Shown here piece by piece: positions 1 to 8,026 of a DNA stretch of 53,995 nucleotides (positions are counted from its first letter, which is position 1; the number at the start of each line of letters is the position of its first letter). Under the pieces are notes generated by a model, which saw only the letters and a program-made list of their open reading frames with translations, made no database searches and was not told the DNA's origin. The translations under genes were made by a program, and so were the position numbers. Source of the DNA: Actinomycetota bacterium (GTDB taxonomy: Bacteria; Actinomycetota; Actinomycetes; S36-B12). The DNA is taken from contig WLOK01000003.1 in NCBI GenBank assembly GCA_009699315.1, positions 1-53,995 of the forward strand. The letters run 5' to 3'.

Positions 1-297
1 CCGATTCAAGCGCGCTTCCATCTGGCGAGTGGCCCGATCAAGGACACCTACGAACTGGATTACACCTGGCAGGGAGATGCCTCTGTACGGTGGATTCTGA
101 CCAAAGGCGACATGCTCACCATGATGGACGGGTCATATACGTTAGTCGACAATGGAGACGAGTCGACAAAGGTCGAGTATCGCCTCGCTGTTGACGTGAA
201 AATTCCGATGATCGGGATGCTGAAGCGCAAGGCGGAAAAGGTCATCGTGGATACAGCTCTGAAGGGACTGCGCAAGCGAGTGGAGTCTTTGGCCTAA
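1..297 (+). CDS. SRPBCC/START-like protein, C-terminal part
   Basis: The gene runs in from the left edge, and the last 98 codons are open in frame from base 1 to the TAA at 295-297. The visible part alternates short beta strands (for example YELDYTWQGD, then KVEYRLAVDVKIP) and ends in a long amphipathic helix (KRKAEKVIVDTALKGLRKRV). This is the usual end of a polyketide cyclase/dehydrase-type helix-grip fold, which binds a hydrophobic ligand. The ligand is unknown. The stop overlaps the start of the glucokinase (TAATG), so the two are translationally coupled, and a SRPBCC gene beside the ROK glucokinase is common in actinobacteria. The fold is inferred from pattern only, since the N-terminal half is outside the window. 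Confidence 0.7.
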   Translation, partial: PIQARFHLASGPIKDTYELDYTWQGDASVRWILTKGDMLTMMDGSYTLVDNGDESTKVEYRLAVDVKIPMIGMLKRKAEKVIVDTALKGLRKRVESLA

Positions 298-1247
298 TGG
301 CTCTCACGCTCGGTGTTGATGTTGGTGGCACCAAGATCTTGGCCGGTGTGGTTGACGAGCAAGGTCAGATTCTGCGAACCGAGCGTCGCCCAACCCTGCG
401 TTCCGATGTGGATGCCCTTGTGCACTCCATCAGCGAATGTGTGCGTTCACTCGATCCTGAGGGTGAATGTCGCTCGTTGGGAGTCAGTATCGCTGCCCTC
501 CTTGACGCCCCCAGAGATCGAATCCTCTTGGCGCCCAACGGAGGGTGGACGCAAGAGCCACTCGACTTTCTACTCGAGCGGGAGACGCGCCTTACGACGG
601 TGTTGGAGAACGACGGCAATGCCGCGGCTTGGGGCGAGTACCGCTTTGGAGCGGGACGAACTGCGAAAGACATGGTGATGATCACCGTGGGAACGGGCAT
701 CGGTGGTGGTGTAGTCCTTAACGGACAAATACGTACCGGCGCTCATGGCGTGGCTGGCGAGATAGGCCACATTACGATGGTCGCTAATGGGCTGCCGTGT
801 GGTTGCGGACGCACCGGGTGTTGGGAGCAGTACGCCAGTGGCTCGGCTCTCGTTCGCGAGACACGAGCCTTGGCCACCGAACGTAGATCTGATGCCACGT
901 TTCTGCTGACGCTCGGAGACGGGACTCCTGAAGGGGTTCAAGGCGTACACGTCACCGAAGCCGCTCATGCGGGAGACACAGTTGCCCTGACCGCCTTCGC
1001 TCGCGTCGCGGAATGGCTTGGCAGGGGCATGGCCGATTTAGCCGCAGTGATTGATCCAGAGCTGTTCATTTTTGGGGGCGGTGTCAGCGAAGCCGGTGAC
1101 GTGCTGCTCGTGCCACTCAAGGCTTCGTTTAGCCGCCAGTTGATGGGATTCGGCCGTCTGACGGGTGCGGAGGTGGCAGTCGCCGAGCTGGGTAATCACG
1201 CCGGACTCATCGGTGCTGCTGATTTGGCTCGGCTACGCGCCGGCTAA
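297..1247 (+). CDS. glkA: ROK-family glucokinase
   Basis: A 316-residue cytoplasmic sugar kinase predicted to phosphorylate glucose with ATP. The N-terminal phosphate-binding loop is DVGGTK (residues 8-13). The sugar-binding and catalytic END is at 104-106, a second phosphate loop GTGIGGG is at 132-138, and the ROK zinc site lies in EIGHI and CGCGRTGC (His158, Cys168, Cys170, Cys175). Length is normal for ROK glucokinases. The ATG overlaps the upstream TAA by one base, so the gene is second in an operon with the START-like gene. Other sugars or polyphosphate as donor cannot be excluded, but the typical polyphosphate-glucokinase signatures were not seen. Confidence 0.88.
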   Translation: MALTLGVDVGGTKILAGVVDEQGQILRTERRPTLRSDVDALVHSISECVRSLDPEGECRSLGVSIAALLDAPRDRILLAPNGGWTQEPLDFLLERETRLTTVLENDGNAAAWGEYRFGAGRTAKDMVMITVGTGIGGGVVLNGQIRTGAHGVAGEIGHITMVANGLPCGCGRTGCWEQYASGSALVRETRALATERRSDATFLLTLGDGTPEGVQGVHVTEAAHAGDTVALTAFARVAEWLGRGMADLAAVIDPELFIFGGGVSEAGDVLLVPLKASFSRQLMGFGRLTGAEVAVAELGNHAGLIGAADLARLRAG

Positions 1248-1261
1248 TCACGCCAGAGTGG

Positions 1262-1681
1262 TCAGACAACGGCACCGTCAGGTGGCCCATCGCGGTCGCC
1301 GTCCTTCTTTCGGGCGATCAATGTTGCGAAGCCCCCAGCGAATGCAAAACCCCCGAGGGCCGCGATCCAGGTCGGTAGCGAGACGAAAAAGGCGATAAGC
1401 ACGAGGATCGGGCCACCTAGTGCGCCCGCCCAGGCGAAACGATCGACAGCGTGGTGTGGGCGCGGGATCGGTGGGGGTTCGGGCGGTTCGAAGGTAGAGG
1501 TGTCCTCGGCGAGAGGATCCCAGTCACTCGACGCAGGAGTGAGTTGCGCACCGGGGACGTCATCATTGGCTGCGGGCATTCGCGGCGCCTCACCGAAGCC
1601 AGCAACGATTGCCTGCCACTCGGCGTCGACTTTTTCCTGGGGGAGACCTTCGTTCTCTTCGGGCATGGGTTCGCTCGTCAC
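1262..1681 (-). CDS. small proline-rich actinobacterial membrane protein, unknown function
   Basis: A 139-residue protein. Residues 1-75 are acidic and proline-rich (ending in EPPEPPPIPRP) and should be disordered and cytoplasmic. Residues about 83-123 form two closely spaced hydrophobic segments, followed by a charged tail (RKKDGDRDG). The GTG start overlaps the TGA of the upstream hydrolase (GTGA), so the two are coupled. No catalytic motif is visible and no function is proposed. A second possible start is Met6. Confidence 0.7.
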   Translation of the reverse strand: MTSEPMPEENEGLPQEKVDAEWQAIVAGFGEAPRMPAANDDVPGAQLTPASSDWDPLAEDTSTFEPPEPPPIPRPHHAVDRFAWAGALGGPILVLIAFFVSLPTWIAALGGFAFAGGFATLIARKKDGDRDGPPDGAVV

Positions 1682-2427
1682 TGGCCCGAGACACGCCTGA
1701 TGAAAGCAATGCTGGCGTCTTCGATTGTCATGGCATCGTTGTCGAGTGTTGCCACGTGATAGGAGTCGGGGAGTACTACAAGTGTCTTATCGGTGGATCG
1801 CACATGAGACATGATCCACTCCGCGTTACTGGCTTCTACGACGTGGTCCACTGCACTGCGAAATACGAGTGCCGGCTGATTTACCTTGTCGATGTCCTGA
1901 CGCACCGTGGTCCACAACTTGGACAAGGAATAGGCGGCCTTAAGCGGGATCTTGCTATATGCGCCCTCATCTTGCCCAGGCTTCTTGATGTCATTGCTGA
2001 TACCTGGGAATGAGGGGACAACGGCTTGCAGCAGGGGCAAGAGATGTCGGTCCTTGCGTTCGCTATGTACGGCGGCGTTGACAAGGACTATTCCAGAGAC
2101 CGCGCCGCCTTTCTCCTCCGCAAGTCGTAGTGTGAGTGAACCGCCCATGCTTAGGCCTAGTACAAACACGCGGTCGCATCGCTCGGCGAGTTCTCGGAAT
2201 GCTCGATCAACCTCGGCGTACCAATCCTCCCAACGCGTGAGATTCATGTCTTGCCAGCGGGTTCCATGACCGGGAAGTCTCGGAAGTCGTACTGTCATGC
2301 CCTCTTTGGCGAGTCGCTGTGCGAGCGGGAGCATTGACTTGGGAGATCCCGTGAAACCATGGATAACCAGCGCTCCAGTGGAGCTGCCGTCCGCGGCAAA
2401 TGGTTCGGCTCCGGGCATGAGGGTCAT
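1678..2427 (-). CDS. alpha/beta hydrolase, carboxylesterase/monoacylglycerol lipase-like
   Basis: A 249-residue serine hydrolase. The oxyanion-hole HGF is at 23-25 and the nucleophile elbow is GLSMGG with Ser93. A late SYHVATLD supplies the probable catalytic His. The region after the elbow matches Est30-type carboxylesterases, which cleave short acyl esters or monoacylglycerols. The start is the ATG at 2427, preceded on the minus strand by AAGGAG at a spacing of 8. It is divergent from the acyltransferase at 2480, and the two genes together suggest lipid turnover. The exact ester substrate is not known. Confidence 0.85.
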   Translation of the reverse strand: MTLMPGAEPFAADGSSTGALVIHGFTGSPKSMLPLAQRLAKEGMTVRLPRLPGHGTRWQDMNLTRWEDWYAEVDRAFRELAERCDRVFVLGLSMGGSLTLRLAEEKGGAVSGIVLVNAAVHSERKDRHLLPLLQAVVPSFPGISNDIKKPGQDEGAYSKIPLKAAYSLSKLWTTVRQDIDKVNQPALVFRSAVDHVVEASNAEWIMSHVRSTDKTLVVLPDSYHVATLDNDAMTIEDASIAFIRRVSGQ

Positions 2428-2479
2428 CTTTTCCGCTCCTTGATCGAGGACGTCCGCACCCTCAGCGTAGGGTTCGCAT

Positions 2480-3172
2480 GTGTTCTATTGGGTGCTGAAG
2501 CACATTCTCGTCGGGCCGTGGCTGCGCATACTCTGGCGCCCCTGGACCGAGGGTGTCGAAAACGCGCCGACACAGGGGGCCGCCATCATCGTCAGCAACC
2601 ACCTGTCGTTCAGCGATTCCTTCTTCATGCCCCTCATGGTCAGCCGCAAGGTGACGTTCCTTGCCAAGAGCGATTACTTCACGGGTCGAGGGATAAAGGG
2701 TCTCTTCACGAAGATGTTTTTTGCTGGCGCCGGACAGGTCCCGGTGGATAGATCAGGTGGCCGCGCTTCCGAAGCGGCTTTGAATACGGCACTGCGCATC
2801 CTTAGCCAAGGCAATCTCCTGGGCATCTACCCAGAAGGCACGAGATCTGGGGATGGGCGCCTCTACCGCGGCCGTACCGGTGTCGCTCGAATGGCCCTTG
2901 AAGCGGGGGTACCCGTGATTCCAGTCGCGATGATCGGTACCTATGAGATCCAGCCTCCCGGACAGGTCAAACCGCGTGTGCGTCGAGTCGGTATGCGCTT
3001 TGGGACGCCCCTAGATTTCACCCGCTACGAAGGACTCGGTGGCGATCGATTCATTCTCCGATCAGTAACCGACGAAATTATCTACGCCCTGATGGATCTC
3101 TCTCGGCAGGAATACGTCGACATGTACGCGACGAAGGCGAAAGAAATGGCTAAGAAAGTCACGACGGACTAG
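2480..3172 (+). CDS. plsC: 1-acyl-sn-glycerol-3-phosphate acyltransferase family (PlsC-like)
   Basis: A 230-residue membrane-associated acyltransferase. The catalytic HX4D motif is HLSFSD (His41, Asp46) and the glycerol-phosphate-binding motif is EGTRS (119-123). The N-terminus has a short hydrophobic anchor. It probably transfers an acyl chain to lysophosphatidate in phospholipid synthesis. The GTG start has no Shine-Dalgarno, but TAGGGT at 2468-2473 ends exactly 6 nt before it, so the mRNA is probably leaderless. The gene ends in a CTAG shared with the stop of the convergent glycerol kinase. Actinobacteria carry several PlsC paralogues, so the exact acceptor is uncertain. Confidence 0.85.
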   Translation: MFYWVLKHILVGPWLRILWRPWTEGVENAPTQGAAIIVSNHLSFSDSFFMPLMVSRKVTFLAKSDYFTGRGIKGLFTKMFFAGAGQVPVDRSGGRASEAALNTALRILSQGNLLGIYPEGTRSGDGRLYRGRTGVARMALEAGVPVIPVAMIGTYEIQPPGQVKPRVRRVGMRFGTPLDFTRYEGLGGDRFILRSVTDEIIYALMDLSRQEYVDMYATKAKEMAKKVTTD

Positions 3173-4653
3173 TCCGCGGACCAACCCGCTGTCCGGTTTA
3201 CCGCGCTATGCCAGCGCTGAAATCCGCGCGGGTCGACGTTCTGCGGCTGGAAAGTTCGCTCAATGCTTCGGGCCTCTTTGATGACGGCCATTGACGACCA
3301 GAGGCCAAAGCCAAGACCGGCAAGAAATGCCGCTCCGAGCCCAGTGGATTGCAATTCGAGGGGTCGCTCCACTGGCGTCTGCAGTTCGTTCGCCTGCAAC
3401 TGGCACAGCAGAGAGTTCGCAGCGGCACCTCCATCGACGGCAAGTCGCGGGAGGTGAATGCCGCCCTCATTCCGCATGAGGTCAACGAGATCGTGCACGC
3501 TGTAGGCAATCGCGTCAAGAGTCGCTCGAGCCAGGTGAGCTCGTGTGGTGCCACGGGTGATGCCCAAAATTGCACCGCGCGCATACGGATCCCAGTAGGG
3601 CGCACCCAGACCCGTCAGCGCGGGCACGAACACCACGCCGTCGGAGTCCGACACGGAATTGGCGAGGGCTTCGGTCTCCTCGGCATTCGCAATAATCCCC
3701 AGACCATCTCGCAACCACTGAACCGCCGCACCGGTGACAAACACAGACCCTTCAAGGGCGTATGTCAAGGAGCCGTCCGGGTTGCCCAGAGCGACTGTGG
3801 TCAGTAGTCCGCCCGTAGAAAACACCGGGTTGGTTCCGGTGTTAGCAAGAAGAAAGGATCCGGTTCCGTAAGTGCATTTTGCGTCACCCACGTCGAACCC
3901 TGCCTGCCCCACAAGGGCCGCTTGTTGATCGCCGGCCACACCAGTAATGGGGATGTTGAGCCCAAGAAACACGGATGGATCTGTTCTACCTAGTTCGCCG
4001 AAAGAGGGCACGATTTCGGGAAGCGCGCCCATCGGCACACCGAACAGGCCACATAGTTCTGCACTCCACTCTCCTCGGTGGATATCGAATAGCAAAGTGC
4101 GTGAGGCATTAGTTGCGTCAGTGGTGTGCACCATGCCTCGTGACATGCGCGCCATCAGGTAGGAGTCCACAGTGCCGATCGCGACTCGACCGGAGATGAC
4201 CTGGCCCCAGACTCGTGGGTCGTTTTCGCAGATCCACTGAAGTTTGGTCGCGCTGAAATACGGATCTAGTCTCAAGCCAGTGAGATGCCTGACTCGCGCA
4301 TCGTGGACGGGCCGAAGTCGGTCGCAGAGGGACGCGGTTCTGCGGTCTTGCCACACAATGGCCTTGCGAGCAGCCCCGAGTGTTTCTCGATCCCACAAAC
4401 AGACCGTCTCGCGCTGGTTGGTGATTCCTACGGCCGTTGGTGCTAGATCCGCGTGTCCGTCGACAACATCCAGCACTTGGCGCACGGATGTCAGAGTGGC
4501 CTGCCAGATTTCACCGAGATCATGCTCGACCCAGCCCTCATGCGGGAAATGCTGAGGGAAGGCTGAGTACCCACGAGCTACGACACGCGCACGCTCGTCG
4601 ACCAGCAAAGCCGTGACGCCGGTTGTGCCTGCGTCGACTGAAAGAACTGTCAT
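3169..4653 (-). CDS. glpK: glycerol kinase (FGGY family)
   Basis: A 494-residue kinase making sn-glycerol 3-phosphate from glycerol and ATP. It has the FGGY two-domain layout: phosphate loop DAGTTG at 7-12, the glycerol-kinase segment TNQRETVCLWDR, GTGSFLL at the start of the ATPase domain, and GGAAANSLLCQLQAN near the C-terminus. Length is standard. TACAGT at 4660-4665 (minus strand) sits 6 nt before the ATG, a leaderless signature. No glpF or glpD is nearby. It lies between plsC and the phosphofructokinase, which are close neighbours in other actinobacteria, so it may be a later insertion. Its product feeds the acyltransferase reaction next door. Confidence 0.9.
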   Translation of the reverse strand: MTVLSVDAGTTGVTALLVDERARVVARGYSAFPQHFPHEGWVEHDLGEIWQATLTSVRQVLDVVDGHADLAPTAVGITNQRETVCLWDRETLGAARKAIVWQDRRTASLCDRLRPVHDARVRHLTGLRLDPYFSATKLQWICENDPRVWGQVISGRVAIGTVDSYLMARMSRGMVHTTDATNASRTLLFDIHRGEWSAELCGLFGVPMGALPEIVPSFGELGRTDPSVFLGLNIPITGVAGDQQAALVGQAGFDVGDAKCTYGTGSFLLANTGTNPVFSTGGLLTTVALGNPDGSLTYALEGSVFVTGAAVQWLRDGLGIIANAEETEALANSVSDSDGVVFVPALTGLGAPYWDPYARGAILGITRGTTRAHLARATLDAIAYSVHDLVDLMRNEGGIHLPRLAVDGGAAANSLLCQLQANELQTPVERPLELQSTGLGAAFLAGLGFGLWSSMAVIKEARSIERTFQPQNVDPRGFQRWHSAVNRTAGWSAD

Positions 4654-4713
4654 ATGGGCACTGTAGTTACAGAAACACCAACTCGCTAACGTGTTGTGGG
4701 AAGGGAGATCGTC

Positions 4714-5739
4714 ATGCGAGTAGGTGTCCTCACTGGTGGTGGAGATTGCCCCGGCCTCAATGCGGTGATCCGCGCTGTTGTCCGCAAAGGTGTTTCTGAG
4801 TACGGATTCGACTTCGTTGGGTTCCGCGATGGATGGAAGGGTCCCCTTGAGGGAGTCACTATGGCCCTTGATGTGGCGGCAGTACGTGGGATCTTGCCGC
4901 GCGGAGGCACGATCCTCGGCTCGTCGCGCACAAACCCAATCACAATCGAGGGTGGCGTCGAACGAATCGAGAAGAATCTCAAGGGACTCGGCGTTGACGC
5001 CCTCATCGCCATTGGCGGAGAAGACACTTTAGGTGTTGCCACGGCGCTTCATGAGTTGGGATTCCACGTCGTAGGCGTGCCCAAAACCATCGACAACGAC
5101 CTCAATGCAACTGATTACACCTTCGGTTTCGACACTGCGGTGGGGATCGCAACCGAAGCGATAGATCGGCTTCACACAACTGCTGAATCGCACCATCGCG
5201 TTCTCGTCATTGAGGTCATGGGTCGTCACGCGGGCTGGATCGCGCTTCATTCGGGGATGGCTGGCGGCGCTAATGTGATTTTGATTCCTGAAGTGCCCTT
5301 CGACATGGATCAGGTGTGCGCTTGGGTGGATTCACGTTTCGATCAGAGTTTTGCGCCGATTATCTGCGTTGCAGAGGGAGCTCTTCCCTCTGACGGTGAT
5401 CTCATGACTAAGGATGCAACGGTCGACGCTTTTGGTCACGTTCGACTCAGCGGCATAGGCGATTGGCTCGCCAGTGAAATTGAACGTCGTACCGGCAAGG
5501 AGTCGCGTGCCGCCGTGCTCGGTCATATCCAGCGTGGCGGCACCCCGTCGTCCTTCGATCGCGTGTTGGCCACGCGTTTTGGGCTCAACGCGATTGATAC
5601 CGTCAAGGATGGCGACTGGGGCAAGATGGTGGCCCTTCGAGGAACTGACATCGTCCGGGTACCGCTGACTGAAGCGACCAAAACTCTGAAGACGGTGCCG
5701 TTGGCTCGTTACGAGGAGGCCATGGTCCTGTTCGGGTAA
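4714..5739 (+). CDS. pfp: 6-phosphofructokinase, probably pyrophosphate-dependent
   Basis: A 341-residue PFK phosphorylating fructose 6-phosphate in the cytoplasm. GGGDCPGLNAVIR (8-20) binds the phosphate donor, PKTIDND (123-129) holds the catalytic Asp, and EVMGRHAGW binds substrate. Residue 104 is Asp (in GGEDT) and residue 124 is Lys (in PKTIDND). In this family Gly104/Gly124 marks ATP enzymes and Asp104/Lys124 marks PPi enzymes, so PPi dependence and reversibility are inferred. An in-frame GTG at 4696 is rejected because AAGGGAGA (4701-4708) sits 5 nt before the ATG at 4714. The gene is divergent from glpK and 21 nt before the DAHP synthase. Confidence 0.88.
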   Translation: MRVGVLTGGGDCPGLNAVIRAVVRKGVSEYGFDFVGFRDGWKGPLEGVTMALDVAAVRGILPRGGTILGSSRTNPITIEGGVERIEKNLKGLGVDALIAIGGEDTLGVATALHELGFHVVGVPKTIDNDLNATDYTFGFDTAVGIATEAIDRLHTTAESHHRVLVIEVMGRHAGWIALHSGMAGGANVILIPEVPFDMDQVCAWVDSRFDQSFAPIICVAEGALPSDGDLMTKDATVDAFGHVRLSGIGDWLASEIERRTGKESRAAVLGHIQRGGTPSSFDRVLATRFGLNAIDTVKDGDWGKMVALRGTDIVRVPLTEATKTLKTVPLARYEEAMVLFG

Positions 5740-5760
5740 GCGAGCGACTACCCTTTTAGC

Positions 5761-7083
5761 GTGTCTCTTACCTGGCCGGATCTCCCCGCCGCACAGCAGC
5801 CTGTGTGGCCGGATGAGGTTGCCCTCGCCGACGCACTTGCTGAGTTGCGCCGTCAGCCGCCGCTCGTGTTTGCGGGGGAGTGCGATGCACTCACCGAGCG
5901 TCTCGCTGCTGCCACGCGCGGCGAAGCTTTTGTGTTGACCGGTGGGGACTGCGCCGAGACATTTGCCGCCAATACGGCCGACTCGATTCGAGCCAGGCTC
6001 AAGACAGTGCTGCAGATGTCGATGGTGTTGACCTATGCGGCGTCGCTTCCGGTGGTCAAGTTGGGACGAGTTGCCGGGCAGTACTTCAAGCCGCGGTCGA
6101 CGCCGACTGAGACTCGTGATGGGGTTGAACTGCCGTCCTACTTTGGTGATGCGGTCAACGCAATCGAATTCGATGCCGTCTCGCGCCGTCCTGATCCCCA
6201 GCGCCTTCTGCGGACTTACAACGCGTCTGCCGCGGCCCTCAATCTCATTCGCGCTTTCACTCAAGGCGGATACGCGGACGTTCGACAGGTGCATGCGTGG
6301 AACCAAGATTTCGTCCGCGACTCTCCGGCCGGTCAGCGCTACGAGAAGATGGCTCAAGACATTGAGCGCGCATTGGCGTTCATGCAGGCATGTGGCGCCG
6401 ACCCCGAGGAGTTCCAGCGTGCGGATTTCTACGCGGCGCACGAAGCGCTGTGCCTCGACTACGAGAAGGCGCTGACTCGCATCGATTCCCGCACGGGGAC
6501 GCCTTATGACGTATCGGGACACTTCCTGTGGATCGGAGAGCGCACGCGTCAGGCCGACGGGGCGCACCTACATTTCGCCTCTGTGATTCGAAACCCCATC
6601 GGCGTCAAGGTGGGTCCAACAGCAACGCCGGAAGACGTAGTCAGTCTCGCCGAGCGGCTTAACCCCGAGCGGATTCCCGGACGATTGACATTGATCACCC
6701 GGATGGGAGCCGGCAAGATTCGGGCGACTCTGCCAAAGATTGTCGAGTCGGTCCAGGCCAGCGGGCACCCAGTGGTGTGGGTCTGCGACCCCATGCACGG
6801 CAATACCCGTCAGGCGGCCTCCGGCCACAAAACGCGTTCATTCGATGACGTTCTCGATGAAGTTCAAGGATTCTTCGATGTGCACGCCACGATCGGTTCG
6901 TTCCCGGGCGGCATCCACGTCGAACTCACCGGTGACGACGTCACAGAGTGTGTCGGCGGCACTGGTGGAGTGGCTGAAGATGGTCTGGGTGAGCGTTATG
7001 AAACAGCTTGCGATCCTCGGCTCAATCGCCAGCAAGCCCTAGAGCTCGCTTTCGTCGTCTCGGACATGCTCCTAAAGTGCTGA
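5761..7083 (+). CDS. aroG: class II 3-deoxy-7-phosphoheptulonate synthase
   Basis: A 440-residue plant/actinobacterial-type DAHP synthase. It condenses phosphoenolpyruvate and erythrose 4-phosphate, the first step of the shikimate pathway. Class II hallmarks are GGDCAETFA near residue 60, GRVAGQYFKPRS near 103, and the late WVCDPMHGNT and GGIHVELTGDDVTEC segments that hold metal ligands. TACCCT at 5749-5754 ends 6 nt before the GTG, which argues for a leaderless transcript starting inside the gap after the PFK gene. It supplies chorismate, used by pabB at 16.2 kb. Confidence 0.93.
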   Translation: MSLTWPDLPAAQQPVWPDEVALADALAELRRQPPLVFAGECDALTERLAAATRGEAFVLTGGDCAETFAANTADSIRARLKTVLQMSMVLTYAASLPVVKLGRVAGQYFKPRSTPTETRDGVELPSYFGDAVNAIEFDAVSRRPDPQRLLRTYNASAAALNLIRAFTQGGYADVRQVHAWNQDFVRDSPAGQRYEKMAQDIERALAFMQACGADPEEFQRADFYAAHEALCLDYEKALTRIDSRTGTPYDVSGHFLWIGERTRQADGAHLHFASVIRNPIGVKVGPTATPEDVVSLAERLNPERIPGRLTLITRMGAGKIRATLPKIVESVQASGHPVVWVCDPMHGNTRQAASGHKTRSFDDVLDEVQGFFDVHATIGSFPGGIHVELTGDDVTECVGGTGGVAEDGLGERYETACDPRLNRQQALELAFVVSDMLLKC

Positions 7084-7085
7084 CC

Positions 7086-7562
7086 ATGCTCGCGGTCACG
7101 AGGATCAAGACGCCTTGGTCCCCACTGACGATCATTGCCGACAATGACTGTGTCGTGTCGTCGTGGTTCGGTGAGCAGTCCCATCACCCGGTTGCTTGTG
7201 ATGAACCGATTCGCAAGACTCGCAGCATCGATGGCGTAACCGAGGCAGTTGGCGCGTGGCTCGACGGTGATCTGTCCAGCCTTGACCAAGTGAAAGTACG
7301 TCAGAGTGGTGGGCCGTTCTTTGAGCAGGTATGGACCGTCATGCGAGAGGTGTCTGCGGGAGAGACGGTCAGTTACGGAGAGCTTGCGATGCTTGCTGGT
7401 CGCCCTCGAGCAGCCCGTGCTGTGGGAACTGCGTGTGCAACTAACTCCGTCGCGCCATTTGTCCCCTGCCATCGAGTGGTCACCGCTACGGGCCGCATCG
7501 GCGCGTATGGATACGGAGTTGACTTGAAAGTCGCACTGTTACGACACGAAGGTGCTATCTGA
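7086..7562 (+). CDS. ogt: methylated-DNA--protein-cysteine methyltransferase
   Basis: A 158-residue DNA-repair protein that removes O6-alkyl groups from guanine by suicide transfer to its cysteine. The active site is PCHRVV with Cys128. The helix-turn-helix and arginine finger are in the GELAMLAGRPRAARAVG region (98-114). The reading frame is open upstream to 7008, but that part lies inside the DAHP synthase, so the ATG at 7086 is chosen. TAAAGT at 7073-7078 lies 7 nt before it, so this start may also be leaderless. Length matches Ogt, with no Ada regulatory domain. Confidence 0.9.
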   Translation: MLAVTRIKTPWSPLTIIADNDCVVSSWFGEQSHHPVACDEPIRKTRSIDGVTEAVGAWLDGDLSSLDQVKVRQSGGPFFEQVWTVMREVSAGETVSYGELAMLAGRPRAARAVGTACATNSVAPFVPCHRVVTATGRIGAYGYGVDLKVALLRHEGAI

Positions 7563-7577
7563 TCCCAAAGAAGTAAA

Positions 7578-7612
7578 CGGCCGCGGTACCGAATTCTCGG
7601 GAGCCGCGGCCG
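7578..7612. terminator. large GC-rich hairpin between convergent genes
   Basis: Outer arms CGGCCGCGG (7578-7586) and CCGCGGCCG (7604-7612) are perfect complements. An inner stem CCGA/TCGG closes an ATTC tetraloop (7589-7600). It lies between ogt and the convergent small membrane gene. Reading the minus strand, the hairpin is followed by a T-rich stretch (TTTACTTCTTT), so termination is more likely in that direction. It could serve both genes. Confidence 0.65.
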
Positions 7613-7717
7613 CTGGTGACGCCTTGCCGAAGACGGCGCCACGTGCCTATTCAACCCCCTCGACCCTATCGAACGCAAGTACGATTAGGACGTGTTGCGG
7701 ATCTATGAGGGATGGAG

Positions 7718-8008
7718 CTACTTGACCAGGCTCAGGAGACCGGCCAGGACCGCAGAGATGGCCGCACACCACAGCATGATGACTCCGATAGCGGCGATGC
7801 GCAGGGGAGCCCGGGTGTCGGAGAACGCGATGGAGAACGCTCGTTTGGCGACACCTGAGAATGGGGTGGCTTCGTGGGCGGGGTCGCCATGGGGATCGCG
7901 CTGGAACCAGTAGGCACGCTCACTCGACATGCCCAACCAGACAAAGGCGAGGCCGAAGAGCGCAAGGGCTACAGCGATGATCAGGAAGACGAGGACGGCG
8001 ATGCTCAC
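7718..8008 (-). CDS. small two-TM membrane protein, unknown function
   Basis: A 96-residue protein with hydrophobic segments at about 3-27 and 71-94, separated by a polar loop containing WFQRDPHGDP and a charged patch. No known family was recognised. The GTG start is supported by TAGGGT at 8015-8020 (minus strand), which ends exactly 6 nt before it. The gene is divergent from the ABC-F gene and converges on ogt across the 7578-7612 hairpin. Confidence 0.65.
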   Translation of the reverse strand: MSIAVLVFLIIAVALALFGLAFVWLGMSSERAYWFQRDPHGDPAHEATPFSGVAKRAFSIAFSDTRAPLRIAAIGVIMLWCAAISAVLAGLLSLVK

Positions 8009-8026
8009 AGTGAAACCCTACATGGC

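Noticed and set aside
4696-4713. In-frame GTG start giving a longer phosphofructokinase
   Set aside because: AAGGGAGA lies 5 nt before the ATG at 4714, and residue numbering from 4714 matches the family exactly.
5332-6567. Long open frame on the minus strand across the PFK and DAHP synthase genes
   Set aside because: It lies opposite two well-supported genes, and its translation is rich in Arg/Gly/His with no recognisable domain.
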